Shown: positions 1 through 8,907, counted from the stretch's first letter. The stretch is 64,000 nucleotides of DNA from DTU053 sp012520115 (GCA_050953725.1 JBMNNB010000001.1:186001-250000); one strand, 5' to 3'. Numbers and translations: made by a program. The notes: generated by a model not told the origin, from the sequence alone.

Positions 1-936
1 GCCGCTTCAAGGGTCGAGCTTGCCGCAAATAATGCGCAGGACTTGGCAAAAACCGCCGAGCTTGTGAGAGAGGCTTCAATTACGCTTAGTGAGTGCGCCT
101 CCGATATAAATTCCTTCCTGTCATCTTTGAATTTTGACGGCGCATACCTTGACAGAATCGAGGAGCGCCTTGACGAGCTCTACAGGCTGTCACGAAAATA
201 CGGCGAAACCGAAGGCGAAATGCTCAAATTCTTACATAACGCCGAAAAGGAGCTTCAGGACATCGAGCTTTCCGAGGAGCGGCTGAATAACATTATCGCC
301 GAGCTTAACATACTAAAAGGCGAGCTAATTGCAGCTGCCGAGAAGCTGTCGGAATCGAGAAAAAAGACCGCCGAAACCTTCGCAAAAAGGATCAAAGAGC
401 AGCTCGAATTCCTTGACATGCCCTATGTGCAGTTTAAGGTGGATTTCACAAAGTCCGATTATAAAGCCGACGGTGCGGACAAGGTGGAGTTTTTGCTTTC
501 CGCCAACCCAGGCGAGGAGCCGAAGCCCCTTGTAAAGACCGCTTCCGGCGGCGAGCTTTCACGCATAATGCTTGCAATCAAGTGCGTGCTTGCGGACGCC
601 GACACCATAGGCACCCTGATTTTTGATGAAATCGACACGGGCGTCAGCGGCAGGGCTGCCGGCAAGGTCGCAATTAAGCTCAAAGAAACAGCACAAAGCC
701 GTCAGGTCATCTGCGTCACCCATTTAAGCCAGCTCGCCGCAATGGCGGACTGCCATCTGCTCATAGAAAAGTCCGTCAGTGACAACACAACAAGTACAAC
801 CGTCCGCAATCTCGACTTTGAGGGCAGAAAGTACGAGCTTGCAAGAATCAACGGCGGCATGGAAATCACCCCGGCTTTACTTCAAAGCGCCGAAGAAATG
901 CTTATCAATTCGGGAATTAAGCCCGACATTCATTAA
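1..936 (+). CDS. recN: DNA repair protein RecN, 3' part
   Basis: The reading frame is open from the first base, so this is the C-terminal half of RecN, an SMC-like ATPase that acts at DNA double-strand breaks. The visible part is a coiled-coil arm followed by the C-terminal ATPase lobe with the ABC signature SGGELSR, the Walker B stretch IFDEIDTGVSGRAA, and the conserved VTHLSQLAAMAD segment. Full-length RecN is about 550-570 residues and about 311 codons are present here, so the N-terminal Walker A half lies upstream of the window. An in-frame TTG at 43 is not the start. The stop lies 33 bp before the next gene on the same strand, consistent with an operon. Confidence 0.95.
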   Translation, partial: AASRVELAANNAQDLAKTAELVREASITLSECASDINSFLSSLNFDGAYLDRIEERLDELYRLSRKYGETEGEMLKFLHNAEKELQDIELSEERLNNIIAELNILKGELIAAAEKLSESRKKTAETFAKRIKEQLEFLDMPYVQFKVDFTKSDYKADGADKVEFLLSANPGEEPKPLVKTASGGELSRIMLAIKCVLADADTIGTLIFDEIDTGVSGRAAGKVAIKLKETAQSRQVICVTHLSQLAAMADCHLLIEKSVSDNTTSTTVRNLDFEGRKYELARINGGMEITPALLQSAEEMLINSGIKPDIH

Positions 937-969
937 TGCAGTGTCGGATTATATAAAGGAGATAGTATT

Positions 970-1752
970 ATGAGTCTTAAATTCGGATTATGCCTTTCGG
1001 CAAAGGACCACGACAAAATCAGGACATTGGCAAAGCTCGGCTATGACTATGTGGAGATAAACTTTACGGGTCTTACTGAAATGGCCGACGAGGAGCTTGA
1101 CGCCTTCTTAGATGTTTTAAAGGAAACAGGCTTTTCATGCGAGGCCGCAAACTGCTTCATCCCCGGCTCCATAAAGCTTACGGGCGACGAGGTTGATTAC
1201 GATGTTATTAAGGCCTTTGTTTCTAAGGGCATGGAAAGAGCCGAAAGAGTCGGCATAAAGTCAGTAGTATTCGGCAGCGGCGGCGCCCGCAAAATCCCCG
1301 AGGGCTTCCCGAGGGATAAGGCATACGAGCAGCTTGTTGTATTCTTAAAGGAATACGCAGGCCCCATTGCCGCAGAGCACGGCGTCACCATAGCCATCGA
1401 GCCTTTAAGAAGCACCGAAACAAATGTCATTCATAAGGTCAGCGAAGGCGTAGAGCTTGCAAGAAGGGCAGGCCTGTCCAACGTAAAGGGTCTCGGAGAC
1501 ATCTATCACATGGCCTATGAAAATGACAGCGACGACGAGCCGGCTAAGTTCAAGGGCGAAATCCAGCATACCCACATCTCCCACCCTGTGACCCGCCACT
1601 CGCCTAAGAAGGACGACGGCTATGATTATTCGGTCTTTGTAAAGGCCGTAATCGAAAGCGGCTGCGAGAGATGCTCCGTAGAGGGCAGGCTTGTGGATTT
1701 TGATGCGGACGCAAAGGAAGCCCTTGAGGTGCTTAAAAGGGCCGCAGAATAA
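970..1752 (+). CDS. Sugar phosphate isomerase/epimerase-like TIM-barrel protein
   Basis: A 260-residue protein of the xylose isomerase-like / AP endonuclease 2 TIM-barrel superfamily. It opens with KFGLCLSAKDHDKIRTLAKL, has the strand-helix segment YDYVEINFTGL, and carries typical metal-site elements: AIEPLRSTETN, a GLGDIYHMAYE segment and the late Glu in SVEGRLVDF. The family holds isomerases, epimerases and dehydratases acting on sugars and polyols, and the substrate cannot be told from sequence. It is preceded by AAGGAG and lies between recN and a GtrA-type gene with short gaps, so it is probably co-transcribed with them. A second, distantly related TIM-barrel gene occurs at 45462-46241. 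Confidence 0.85.
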   Translation: MSLKFGLCLSAKDHDKIRTLAKLGYDYVEINFTGLTEMADEELDAFLDVLKETGFSCEAANCFIPGSIKLTGDEVDYDVIKAFVSKGMERAERVGIKSVVFGSGGARKIPEGFPRDKAYEQLVVFLKEYAGPIAAEHGVTIAIEPLRSTETNVIHKVSEGVELARRAGLSNVKGLGDIYHMAYENDSDDEPAKFKGEIQHTHISHPVTRHSPKKDDGYDYSVFVKAVIESGCERCSVEGRLVDFDADAKEALEVLKRAAE

Positions 1753-1771
1753 TTGTTCAAACGGAGCTAAT

Positions 1772-2326
1772 ATGAAAAGATTATATGACTGGGCTGTAAA
1801 GCTGCCTTTAATCAGAAGCCTGATGAAAATAAGCATTTTCGCAAAGCTTCTGTCATACGAAGTAGTAATATACGTTTTTTTCGGAGTTGTAACGACTGTC
1901 GTAAATTTAATCAGCTTTAAGCTGTTTAACATGCTGCTGGGCGAGGGCACACTCTTTGTCCTGCCCGTTGCGGGCAAGGAAATCCCCGTCGGCTCATACC
2001 TTGTCGCCAATGTAATGGCATGGATAATCGCTGTTCTGTTTGCTTTCGTCACTAACAAGCTGTATGTGTTCGAGAGCAAAAGCTGGGAACGAAAAAAAGT
2101 CCGTGCGGAACTGCTTTCATTCATCGGCGCAAGAGTATTCTCACTGTTAATTGAGCAGCTGGGACTGATTCTGTTCGTAGAGCTTCTGAAGGTCGGCGAA
2201 ATGCCCGCAAAGGTAGCCCTTGCGATAATAGTTGTTATTCTCAACTACTTCTTCAGCAAATTCGTTATATTCAGTAAGAAGAAAAGCACCGCTCAGAGCA
2301 CAGAACCCGGAAAGGAAAAGATATGA
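1772..2326 (+). CDS. GtrA-family integral membrane protein
   Basis: The protein has 184 residues and several hydrophobic segments in the GtrA pattern: a charged N-terminus, a first helix in VVIYVFFGVVTTVVNLISF, a second around SYLVANVMAWIIAVLFAFVTNKLYVFES, and two more near the C-terminus ending in NYFFSKFVIF. GtrA-like proteins are small four-helix membrane proteins, some of which are thought to flip lipid-linked sugars. The ATG at 1772 is preferred over an upstream in-frame ATG at 1691 because that one lies inside the preceding gene. The stop overlaps the next start as ATGA (2323-2326), implying translational coupling with the yhaM-like gene. Confidence 0.85.
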   Translation: MKRLYDWAVKLPLIRSLMKISIFAKLLSYEVVIYVFFGVVTTVVNLISFKLFNMLLGEGTLFVLPVAGKEIPVGSYLVANVMAWIIAVLFAFVTNKLYVFESKSWERKKVRAELLSFIGARVFSLLIEQLGLILFVELLKVGEMPAKVALAIIVVILNYFFSKFVIFSKKKSTAQSTEPGKEKI

Positions 2327-3297
2327 GATTTAAGGTTATTGACAAAAGCGGCACGGTGGACGGCTTTGCCCTTGTAAAATCCTGCGAGAAAAAGACCTCC
2401 AAGAACGGCTCGACCTATCTTGACCTGGTCCTCGCTGATTTAGACGGCGAAATCGTTGCAAAGCTGTGGGACTATAACGAGGATCTGCACCCTGAAATCC
2501 GCCTTCACAGCATTATAAAAATCAGGGGAGTGATACTCCAGTACAACGGCCAGCCGCAGCTGAGAATCGACCGTATCAGAGCCGCCACAAGTGCTGACGG
2601 CGTAAAGCTTGAGGACTTTGTCCCCAGTGCCGAATACACGGGCGAAATAATGATGGCCGAAATAAGGCGCATAGTGAACGCCTTCTCCGACGAGCAGCTT
2701 AAAAAGCTTGTAAATGCCCTGCTTGACGAGTACGAGGACAGGCTGCTTGTCTGGCCTGCGGCAGTCAAGCTGCACCACGCAATCAGAGGCGGCCTGCTTT
2801 ATCACATTCTTACGATAATTCGTCTTGCACAGGCAGTCAGCAAAATATATCCGAGCGTTGACGAGGATTTGCTCTTAACGGGCGTAATCCTTCACGATAT
2901 AGCCAAAACAGAGGAGTTTAATCTCTCCGAGGCAGGCCTTGCGGAAAACTACACCGCCGACGGAATGTTAGTCGGACACCTTGTCAGAGGTGCAATGGCC
3001 GTCGAGAGAGTGGGCAGGGAGCTTAAAATCGACCCGGAGCTTTTAATGTGCGTCGAGCACATGATAATCTCCCACCACGGCGAACCTGAGTTCGGAGCAG
3101 CGGTCAGACCCGCATTCCTCGAGGCGGAGCTGCTATCACAGCTTGACCTGCTTGATTCGAGAGTGTACGAGATAATCTCCGCCACGACGGACACCTTAAA
3201 GGGCGAGTTTACACCCCGCCAATGGGCACTTGAAGACAGACGACTTTACAACCACGGACGAAAGCCGCTTAATGCCGAAGCGGACCTTGGACTTTGA
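2323..3297 (+). CDS. yhaM: YhaM-type 3'-5' exoribonuclease (OB fold + HD domain)
   Basis: This 324-residue protein has an N-terminal OB-fold nucleic-acid binding domain (about residues 1-100, including LWDYNEDLHPEIRLHSIIKI and QPQLRIDRIR). An HD metal-dependent phosphohydrolase domain follows: LHHAIRGGLLYHILTIIRLA, then the HD pair in LTGVILHDIAKTEE, then MIISHHGEPEFGAAV. The order and length match YhaM of Bacillus, a 3'-5' exoribonuclease. The start overlaps the GtrA stop by four bases (ATGA). It is the last gene of the recN-isomerase-gtrA-yhaM cluster. No clear terminator is seen in the 71 bp before the next gene. Confidence 0.88.
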   Translation: MRFKVIDKSGTVDGFALVKSCEKKTSKNGSTYLDLVLADLDGEIVAKLWDYNEDLHPEIRLHSIIKIRGVILQYNGQPQLRIDRIRAATSADGVKLEDFVPSAEYTGEIMMAEIRRIVNAFSDEQLKKLVNALLDEYEDRLLVWPAAVKLHHAIRGGLLYHILTIIRLAQAVSKIYPSVDEDLLLTGVILHDIAKTEEFNLSEAGLAENYTADGMLVGHLVRGAMAVERVGRELKIDPELLMCVEHMIISHHGEPEFGAAVRPAFLEAELLSQLDLLDSRVYEIISATTDTLKGEFTPRQWALEDRRLYNHGRKPLNAEADLGL

Positions 3298-3368
3298 TAA
3301 TTTAAGCTAAGACTCAATGTAACCTGCACAGCCAAAACAGCCAATAATAATTACGGGAGGATATATAT

Positions 3369-4397
3369 ATGTCTACAAGAAATCACGAAATCACATCAAG
3401 ACAGAAGGTACTTAATCCCGATGGCTCATTGAGGGAGCCTGGCTATTCAAAAAGACCGTGCCAGATTTACAGCAGGGATCAGATCAAGGCACCAAAGTTC
3501 AGAATCAAGGAATGGGATTACTATCTTGTCACATCGAACGAATACGGTATTGCCCTGACCATGGCGGACTTAGGCTATATCGGCATGCTGTCGGTGTCGC
3601 TGCTTGACTTCACAATCCCCTGGGAGCACACCGAAACCCAGATCATCCCCTTACCTATGGGCAAGATGAAGATGCCCGAATCCAGCACCGAAGGCAACAG
3701 CAAGTATGCTACAAAGCGTGTCAACATGGAGTTCTACAACAATCCCGACAGCAGGGACATAATCTGCACCTTTAAGAATTTCCATGAGGGCAAGGATTTA
3801 AGCTGCGAGATACACCTTGACGAGCCTGAGGCCGACTCCATCGTCATTTCTATTCCGTGGAAGGAGAACAAAAAGGCCTTCTACTACAACCGCAAGCACA
3901 ACTGCATGAGAGCGAGCGGTCAGGTTAAGTTTGACGGCAAGACATATACCTTTGACCCCTGCACGGACTTCGGCGTGCTTGACTGGGGCAGAGGCGTCTG
4001 GACATATAAGAACAACTGGCTCTGGGCCACCGGCAGCGGTCAGGTTGACGGCGTCCCCTTCGGCTTCAACTTAGGTTACGGCTTCGGCGACAACTCGGCG
4101 GCCACCGAGAATATGATTTTCTACGACAACGTAGGACATAAGATTGATGACGTGGAATTCATAATCCCGCCCGACGACTACATGCTTCCGTGGAAGTTCA
4201 CTTCAAGCGACGGCAGGTTCGAGGCTGACTTTTTCCCGATAATAGACAGGCAGGCAAAATTGGACTTTAAGCTTGTAGTCTCAGACCAGCATCAGGTCTT
4301 CGGCAGAATGACCGGCAAGGCTGTCCTTGACGACGGCAGGGTAATCGAGTTTAAGGACTTCCTTTGCTCCTGCGAGGATATTTATAATCAGTATTAA
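3369..4397 (+). CDS. DUF2804 domain protein
   Basis: The protein has 342 residues with a beta-rich composition and the DUF2804 pattern: an N-terminal NPDGSLREPGYSKRP segment, then FRIKEWDYYLV, ADLGYIGMLSVSLLDF, FYYNRKHNCMRASG, DWGRGVWTYKNNWLWATGSG and FGFNLGYGFGDNSAATENM. This family is found in many Firmicutes and has no established biochemical role. The fold is thought to resemble hydroxyneurosporene-synthase/lipocalin-like proteins, which is only an inference. No signal peptide or membrane segment is evident. A strong ribosome binding site (GGGAGG) precedes the ATG. It stands 71 bp after yhaM and 72 bp before prmA. Confidence 0.85.
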   Translation: MSTRNHEITSRQKVLNPDGSLREPGYSKRPCQIYSRDQIKAPKFRIKEWDYYLVTSNEYGIALTMADLGYIGMLSVSLLDFTIPWEHTETQIIPLPMGKMKMPESSTEGNSKYATKRVNMEFYNNPDSRDIICTFKNFHEGKDLSCEIHLDEPEADSIVISIPWKENKKAFYYNRKHNCMRASGQVKFDGKTYTFDPCTDFGVLDWGRGVWTYKNNWLWATGSGQVDGVPFGFNLGYGFGDNSAATENMIFYDNVGHKIDDVEFIIPPDDYMLPWKFTSSDGRFEADFFPIIDRQAKLDFKLVVSDQHQVFGRMTGKAVLDDGRVIEFKDFLCSCEDIYNQY

Positions 4398-4409
4398 TTG
4401 ACGCAACAA

Positions 4410-4447
4410 GCCTTGAAGGCAGAGTGAGAAAGCTTTGCCTTCAAGGC
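4410..4447 (+). other. Intercistronic stem-loop between DUF2804 gene and prmA
   Basis: Arms at 4410-4421 (GCCTTGAAGGCA) and 4436-4447 are perfect reverse complements (12 bp) around a 14-nt loop. No T-run follows, so it is not a standard intrinsic terminator. It may protect the upstream mRNA or act as a weak processing site. Confidence 0.6.
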
Positions 4448-4469
4448 AATTTCGAATAAGAGGAATCAA

Positions 4470-5396
4470 ATGAACTGGACAGAAATCAAAATCACCGTGC
4501 CATCAAAAAGCGCCGATTCGGCGGCAGATATAGCAAACATGACAGTCCCCCACGGCATATATGTGGAGGACTATACTAATCTTGAAAAGGACGCACTCGA
4601 AATTGCTCATATCGACATCATAGACGAGGACCTGCTGAAAAAGGACAAGTCTAAGGCTATAATTCATATTTATCTGCCGGAGGACGAAAACCCCGAGCCG
4701 CACATAGCTTATCTGTCCGAGCGGCTGAATGCGGAGGGCATCCCCTTTGATATTAGCCTCGGTATTTCCGACAGCGAGGAGTGGGAGAACAACTGGCGTA
4801 AGTATTTTAAGCCCATCCCCGTCGGCAATCGCCTGCTTATAAGACCCTTATGGGAGGCCGCCCCCGTCACCGACAGGAAAATACTTAATCTCGAGCCGGG
4901 CGTAGCCTTCGGCACGGGAACCCATGAGACGACCCGCCTCTGCCTTGAGGCTTTGGACGAGAATATGGAAGGCCGAGAGGGCGCTGCTGTACTGGATGTG
5001 GGCTGCGGCAGCGGTATACTCGCAGTCGCCTCGCTGCTTTTAGGTGCAAAAAATGCGGTCGGTGTGGACATTGACCCCCTTGCTGTCAAAATCGCAAAGG
5101 AAAACGGCACCCTCAACGGCTTTTGTGAGCCGCAGCTTCGGTTTATCCACGGCAGCTTAACAGAAAAGGTCAGCGGCAAATACGATATCGTCCTTGCCAA
5201 CATAGTGGCCGACGCAATAATAATGCTGTCGAAGGATGTAACAGACTTTCTTAAAGTCAATGCAGTATATATCGTTTCGGGAATCATAGACATAAGAGAG
5301 GACGAGGTCAGAACCGCCCTTTCGGACAGCGGCTTTGAAGTGACAAAGCGCAGAACCGAAAACGGCTGGGTATGCCTTGAATGCAAAAAAAGATAG
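4470..5396 (+). CDS. prmA: Ribosomal protein L11 methyltransferase PrmA
   Basis: The 308-residue SAM-dependent methyltransferase trimethylates ribosomal protein L11. Residues about 1-110 form the substrate-recognition domain beginning MNWTEIKITVPS, and the catalytic domain follows. Diagnostic motifs are LEPGVAFGTGTHETTRLCLE, the SAM-binding VLDVGCGSGILAVAS and the post-I acidic VGVDIDPLAV. The PrmA-specific NIVADAII takes the place of the NPPY of other methyltransferases. Length is typical. It follows an intercistronic hairpin and is last before a 238-bp spacer with a new promoter. Confidence 0.95.
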   Translation: MNWTEIKITVPSKSADSAADIANMTVPHGIYVEDYTNLEKDALEIAHIDIIDEDLLKKDKSKAIIHIYLPEDENPEPHIAYLSERLNAEGIPFDISLGISDSEEWENNWRKYFKPIPVGNRLLIRPLWEAAPVTDRKILNLEPGVAFGTGTHETTRLCLEALDENMEGREGAAVLDVGCGSGILAVASLLLGAKNAVGVDIDPLAVKIAKENGTLNGFCEPQLRFIHGSLTEKVSGKYDIVLANIVADAIIMLSKDVTDFLKVNAVYIVSGIIDIREDEVRTALSDSGFEVTKRRTENGWVCLECKKR

Positions 5397-5548
5397 GCTG
5401 AGTTAAAGCGGGCATAATTCAATAACAGAAAATTGCTTTTTATACGGCCTGTTTGGCAAATTATGATTCGTCGAAATAGACAAATAAACTTTAAATTTTC
5501 GACATATTTGAAAGAAATGTAGGAAGTTAAAAAATACCTTTAAAACCC

Positions 5549-5577
5549 TTGCTCTTTTATAGCAGATGTGATATAAA
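5549..5577 (+). promoter_or_regulatory. Sigma-A-type promoter for the ABC exporter operon
   Basis: The -35 is TTGCTC (5549-5554), the spacer 17 bp and the -10 TATAAA (5572-5577). The predicted transcript starts about 5584, which supports translation from the ATG at 5635 rather than the ATG at 5590. Confidence 0.6.
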
Positions 5578-5634
5578 TTCCGTGACAAAATGAACGAATT
5601 AATTTGTTCGCTTGCCGGTCAAGGAGGAGATTAT

Positions 5635-7887
5635 ATGCTTCCCGAAAACATACTGACAAATCTGCCCTTTCCGTCGGAGTTTGCGAAAAAAGCCGAAGAG
5701 CTTCTCGCTGCCGACGAAAAGGTTTTATTTTGCCTTGTCGGAGACCTTGATTTAAAGGGTTTGTACAATCAGTCCGCCGTACTCACAACTGACAAGAGGA
5801 TTTTTGCCTTCGACAAATACCACGAGGGCGGTGTTCTCATTGTCGACCTTAAGGACGTTACGGAGTCAAAGGTCAAGAGAATGTACGGCAACGCAATGCT
5901 GAGAGTAACCTGCGGTGACAAAAAAGTCGATTTGTTCCGCTTTACATATTCGGTAGCCTCATTAGCCGACGGTGCGGCAATGTTTTACGAGAATCTCGCA
6001 AAGGGCAACGACCCCTTAAAAGAGGTCGAGCTCGTTGAGGCGACCTTCAAAAAGATGAAGTCCTTCTGCCCCAAATGCGGCAGAGCACTTTCAAGCGCAG
6101 GTGCGGAGTGTATCAACTGCGCCTCAAAGGGCAAACTCGTCAAAAAGCTCGCCGGCTACATACTGCCTGAAAAGGGAACCTTGCTGTTCTGCTTCTTTCT
6201 TTCATTGATAACAACGGCAATGGCACTTGCCCCGCCGTATATCACAAAGATGCTGGTTGACGAGGTTATTGAATCAAGCAACCTTAAAAAGCTGTATCAG
6301 CTTGTGGTCACGCTGCTGCTTATCTATATGGTTCAGTACACCATAGGCACAATCAGAGGCCACTACATGCGTAAGGCCGGTTCAAGGACGGTTACAAGGC
6401 TGCGTAACGACATCTACGCAAAAGCACAGTACCTGCCCATGGCCTTCTATGACAAGATAAGCACGGGCTCAGTCTTTGCAAGAATCAGCGGCGACACCAA
6501 CAACCTTCAGGCCTTCATGCTCAGAATCACTCAGGAGGCAATAGTCCAGGCCTTCCTTGCGGTCGGTATTATCATCATAATGTTCTCACTTAACTGGAAG
6601 CTCACACTGCTTTCGCTCATCCCCGTTCCGCTGGTAGTCTTAGGCGCAAGGTATTTCGGTCAGAAAATATCCCCCATTTACAGACGCATCTGGCGACGCT
6701 GGTCATCGGTCAGCGCCATACTTTCCGACACCCTTCCCGGCGTAAGGGTAATAAAGTCCTTCACAAGCGAAGATAGAGCGATAAACAAGTTCAATTCATA
6801 TAACAACGAGTGGCTTCAGGAGGATATCAGAGCCTCGGTGCTTGCAAACATCTTCCCCCACGCCGTCACCTTCTTTGTAACCTGCGGCTCACTGCTTATC
6901 TGGGGCATAGGCGGCAAATGGGCAATCGACGGGGAAATCACCCTCGGTCTGCTTGTTTCCTTCATCTCCTATGCGGGTATGTTTTACGGCCCCGTAAACT
7001 TCTTTGCAAGCCTTAACGACGGCTATCAGAGCGCCCTGACTTCCGCAGAACGCATCCTTGACATCATCGACGCAGAGCCGGAGCAGAACTTCGGCGAGGG
7101 CAATATGGTCGAAAGCCTTAAGGGCAAGATTGAATACAGGAACGTCAACTTCTCCTTTGACAAAATCAAAAAGACCCTTACCAACATCAATCTCGTAATC
7201 GAGCCCGGCGACATTGTGGGTATAGTCGGCACGACGGGTTCGGGCAAGAGTACCCTTGTAAACCTCTTTATGCGCTTCTATGACAATTACGAGGGCGAGA
7301 TTCTGGTTGACGGCGTAAATATCAAGGACATCGACCTTCAGTCCTTCCGCAGCAAGATAGGCTATGTTCAGCAGGAAGCCCTGATGTTCAGGGATACCAT
7401 ATTCAACAACATCGCTTACAGCAACCCCTCCGCCACAGTTGAGGAGGTCATACATGCAGCCGATGTTGCAAACGCCCATTCCTTTATAGCAAAGCTCCCC
7501 GACGGCTATGACACAATGCTCGGCGAAAGAGGCACAGGCCTTTCGGGCGGTGAAAGACAGCGTCTTTCAATCGCAAGAGCCGTGCTCAAAAACCCGTCTA
7601 TCCTCATCTTCGACGAGGCGACCGCAGCCGTCGACTCCGAAACCGAGGAGCTTATCCAGACCGCTATCGAAAGGCTTATCAGCGGCAGAACGACCCTTAT
7701 GATAGCCCACCGTCTTTCCACTCTCAGAAAGGCAAACAAGATAATAGTCGTCGACAAGGGCGAGATTATAGAATTCGGCTCCCACGACGAGCTTATGGCA
7801 CTGAAGGGTAAGTATTATAAGCTTATCGAGATTCAGAGCATGTCCGAGAAGATAAGAAAGAACAAGGAAGCAGAGAATTTTGAATAA
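5635..7887 (+). CDS. ABC transporter ATP-binding/permease with N-terminal PH-like and zinc-ribbon extension
   Basis: A 750-residue half-transporter of the exporter type. Residues about 1-130 look like a PH-like/YvbH-type beta domain (VLFCLVGDLDLKGLYNQSAVLTT). A zinc ribbon follows, with CPKCGRA and CINC pairs at about 145-165, then a six-helix membrane domain (about 180-470) and a nucleotide-binding domain. The latter has Walker A GTTGSGKST, Q-loop YVQQEALM, signature LSGGERQR, Walker B ILIFDEATAAVD and H-loop IAHRLST. The start at 5635 follows AAGGAGGAG at ideal spacing. The next gene, 14 bp on, encodes DUF1854. From memory, this pair is annotated as cyanophycin-associated in some proteobacteria, but no cyanophycin gene is visible here. 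Substrate unknown. Confidence 0.9.
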   Translation: MLPENILTNLPFPSEFAKKAEELLAADEKVLFCLVGDLDLKGLYNQSAVLTTDKRIFAFDKYHEGGVLIVDLKDVTESKVKRMYGNAMLRVTCGDKKVDLFRFTYSVASLADGAAMFYENLAKGNDPLKEVELVEATFKKMKSFCPKCGRALSSAGAECINCASKGKLVKKLAGYILPEKGTLLFCFFLSLITTAMALAPPYITKMLVDEVIESSNLKKLYQLVVTLLLIYMVQYTIGTIRGHYMRKAGSRTVTRLRNDIYAKAQYLPMAFYDKISTGSVFARISGDTNNLQAFMLRITQEAIVQAFLAVGIIIIMFSLNWKLTLLSLIPVPLVVLGARYFGQKISPIYRRIWRRWSSVSAILSDTLPGVRVIKSFTSEDRAINKFNSYNNEWLQEDIRASVLANIFPHAVTFFVTCGSLLIWGIGGKWAIDGEITLGLLVSFISYAGMFYGPVNFFASLNDGYQSALTSAERILDIIDAEPEQNFGEGNMVESLKGKIEYRNVNFSFDKIKKTLTNINLVIEPGDIVGIVGTTGSGKSTLVNLFMRFYDNYEGEILVDGVNIKDIDLQSFRSKIGYVQQEALMFRDTIFNNIAYSNPSATVEEVIHAADVANAHSFIAKLPDGYDTMLGERGTGLSGGERQRLSIARAVLKNPSILIFDEATAAVDSETEELIQTAIERLISGRTTLMIAHRLSTLRKANKIIVVDKGEIIEFGSHDELMALKGKYYKLIEIQSMSEKIRKNKEAENFE

Positions 7888-7901
7888 AGGAGGGTTTTCT
7901 G

Positions 7902-8390
7902 ATGGATCGCATATATATTGAGTATGATAATGCCCGAATTACAAAGGGCGAAGGAATACTCCTCAATGTGGAGCTGTATGACGGCAGAAAGTTTGAAAAC
8001 CTTGAGGCAAGAAGGCTCTTCCCGATAACGGGTCTTGATAAATACATAACCCTCCTTGACGAGGAGGGCGTGGAAAAGGCAGTTATCAGGGACATCAATA
8101 CGCTGATGGAAGAAAGCCGTGAGAACGTCCTGAACGCCCTTCACGAATACTATCTCATCCCCAAAATCACAAGGATTTATGAGGCTTACGAAAAGTACGG
8201 CCTGTTAAAGATGCGAGTCGACACGGACAGGGGCAAGTATTCCTTTGATGTCAAGAACAGGAACAACGACATAAAGCACCTTTATGACGGCAGAGTACTC
8301 ATAAGGGACAGCAGCGACAACAGGTACGAAATAAGGGATTTCAGACAGCTCGACAAGAAGAGCCAGCAGGTGTTCAACCCCTATATGTAA
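7902..8390 (+). CDS. DUF1854 family protein
   Basis: The protein has 162 residues and matches DUF1854: ARRLFPITGLDKYITLLDEEGVEKAVIRD near the start, LNALHEYYLIPKITRIYEAYEKYG in the middle, and LRVDTDRG-like (MRVDTDRGKYSFDVKN) plus VLIRDSSDNRYEIRD toward the end. It is soluble with no signal peptide. It starts 14 bp after the ABC exporter stop, behind AAAGGAGGG, so the two are almost certainly one transcription unit. The pairing with an exporter carrying a PH-like/zinc-ribbon extension is a known recurrent arrangement, and the function of either protein is not established. Confidence 0.88.
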   Translation: MDRIYIEYDNARITKGEGILLNVELYDGRKFENLEARRLFPITGLDKYITLLDEEGVEKAVIRDINTLMEESRENVLNALHEYYLIPKITRIYEAYEKYGLLKMRVDTDRGKYSFDVKNRNNDIKHLYDGRVLIRDSSDNRYEIRDFRQLDKKSQQVFNPYM

Positions 8391-8450
8391 GGGTTTAAAG
8401 CAGGCAAGAACACGGCCGGCCTCGCCGCAGAGCCGTATCGGTAAAAACTG

Positions 8451-8479
8451 TTGATTATTTTGGCAAATAAGTGTATAAT
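8451..8479 (+). promoter_or_regulatory. Sigma-A-type promoter for pstA/darA
   Basis: TTGATT (8451-8456), a 17-bp spacer and a perfect TATAAT (8474-8479). The predicted leader is about 95 nt and contains a small hairpin. Confidence 0.75.
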
Positions 8480-8520
8480 ATTTATAATAATTTAGAAAAA
8501 TTAAGATTCTTAGCAGGTTT

Positions 8521-8550
8521 ACGCAGAAAAGCTGCGTTTGTTCCTTTTTT
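8521..8550 (+). promoter_or_regulatory. Terminator-like hairpin in the pstA leader
   Basis: A 6-bp stem (ACGCAG 8521-8526 with CTGCGT 8532-8537) is followed by a T-rich run to 8550. It sits between the promoter and the start codon of the c-di-AMP receptor gene. The stem is short, so it may be a weak attenuator or chance. Confidence 0.35.
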
Positions 8551-8580
8551 ATATTAATCGCTTACAGGAGGTACTTCGTA

Positions 8581-8907
8581 ATGAAGCTTGTCTTAGCCAT
8601 AGTAAATAATGATGACAGCGCAGCAGTTGCGGCTACTCTGACCAATGAGGGCTTTTCGATAACAAAGCTTTCTACAACCGGAGGTTTTCTGCAGACGGGC
8701 AATACCACGCTTCTAATAGGCGCAGAGGACGGTCAGGTTGATAGAATCAAAGAGATTATAAGAAAGCACAGCTTCACCCGCACAAAGACGGTGCCGACGG
8801 TTTCGTCGCTGGGCAGAGGACTCGGCCCGGCAGACACAACGGCAAAAACACCGGTCAGAGGCGCAACGGTTTTCGTGCTGAATGTGGAGGATTTCGAAAA
8901 GCTTTAA
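8581..8907 (+). CDS. pstA: Cyclic-di-AMP receptor PstA/DarA
   Basis: The 108-residue PII-like protein belongs to the DarA/PstA (YaaQ) family that binds cyclic di-AMP as a trimer. Recognisable elements are the N-terminal MKLVLAIVNNDDS, the strand-turn GFSITKLSTTGGFLQTGNTTLLIG typical of the family, and the C-terminal GATVFVLNVEDFEKL. Length matches Bacillus DarA (about 109). The ligand is known for the family, but the downstream target is not. It has its own promoter and a bidirectional terminator, so it is monocistronic. Confidence 0.95.
   Translation: MKLVLAIVNNDDSAAVAATLTNEGFSITKLSTTGGFLQTGNTTLLIGAEDGQVDRIKEIIRKHSFTRTKTVPTVSSLGRGLGPADTTAKTPVRGATVFVLNVEDFEKL

Noticed and set aside
43..936. 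TTG at 43 as a true start for a short RecN-like protein
   Set aside because: The frame is open to base 1 and the upstream codons continue the coiled-coil arm; this is a truncated view of a full gene.
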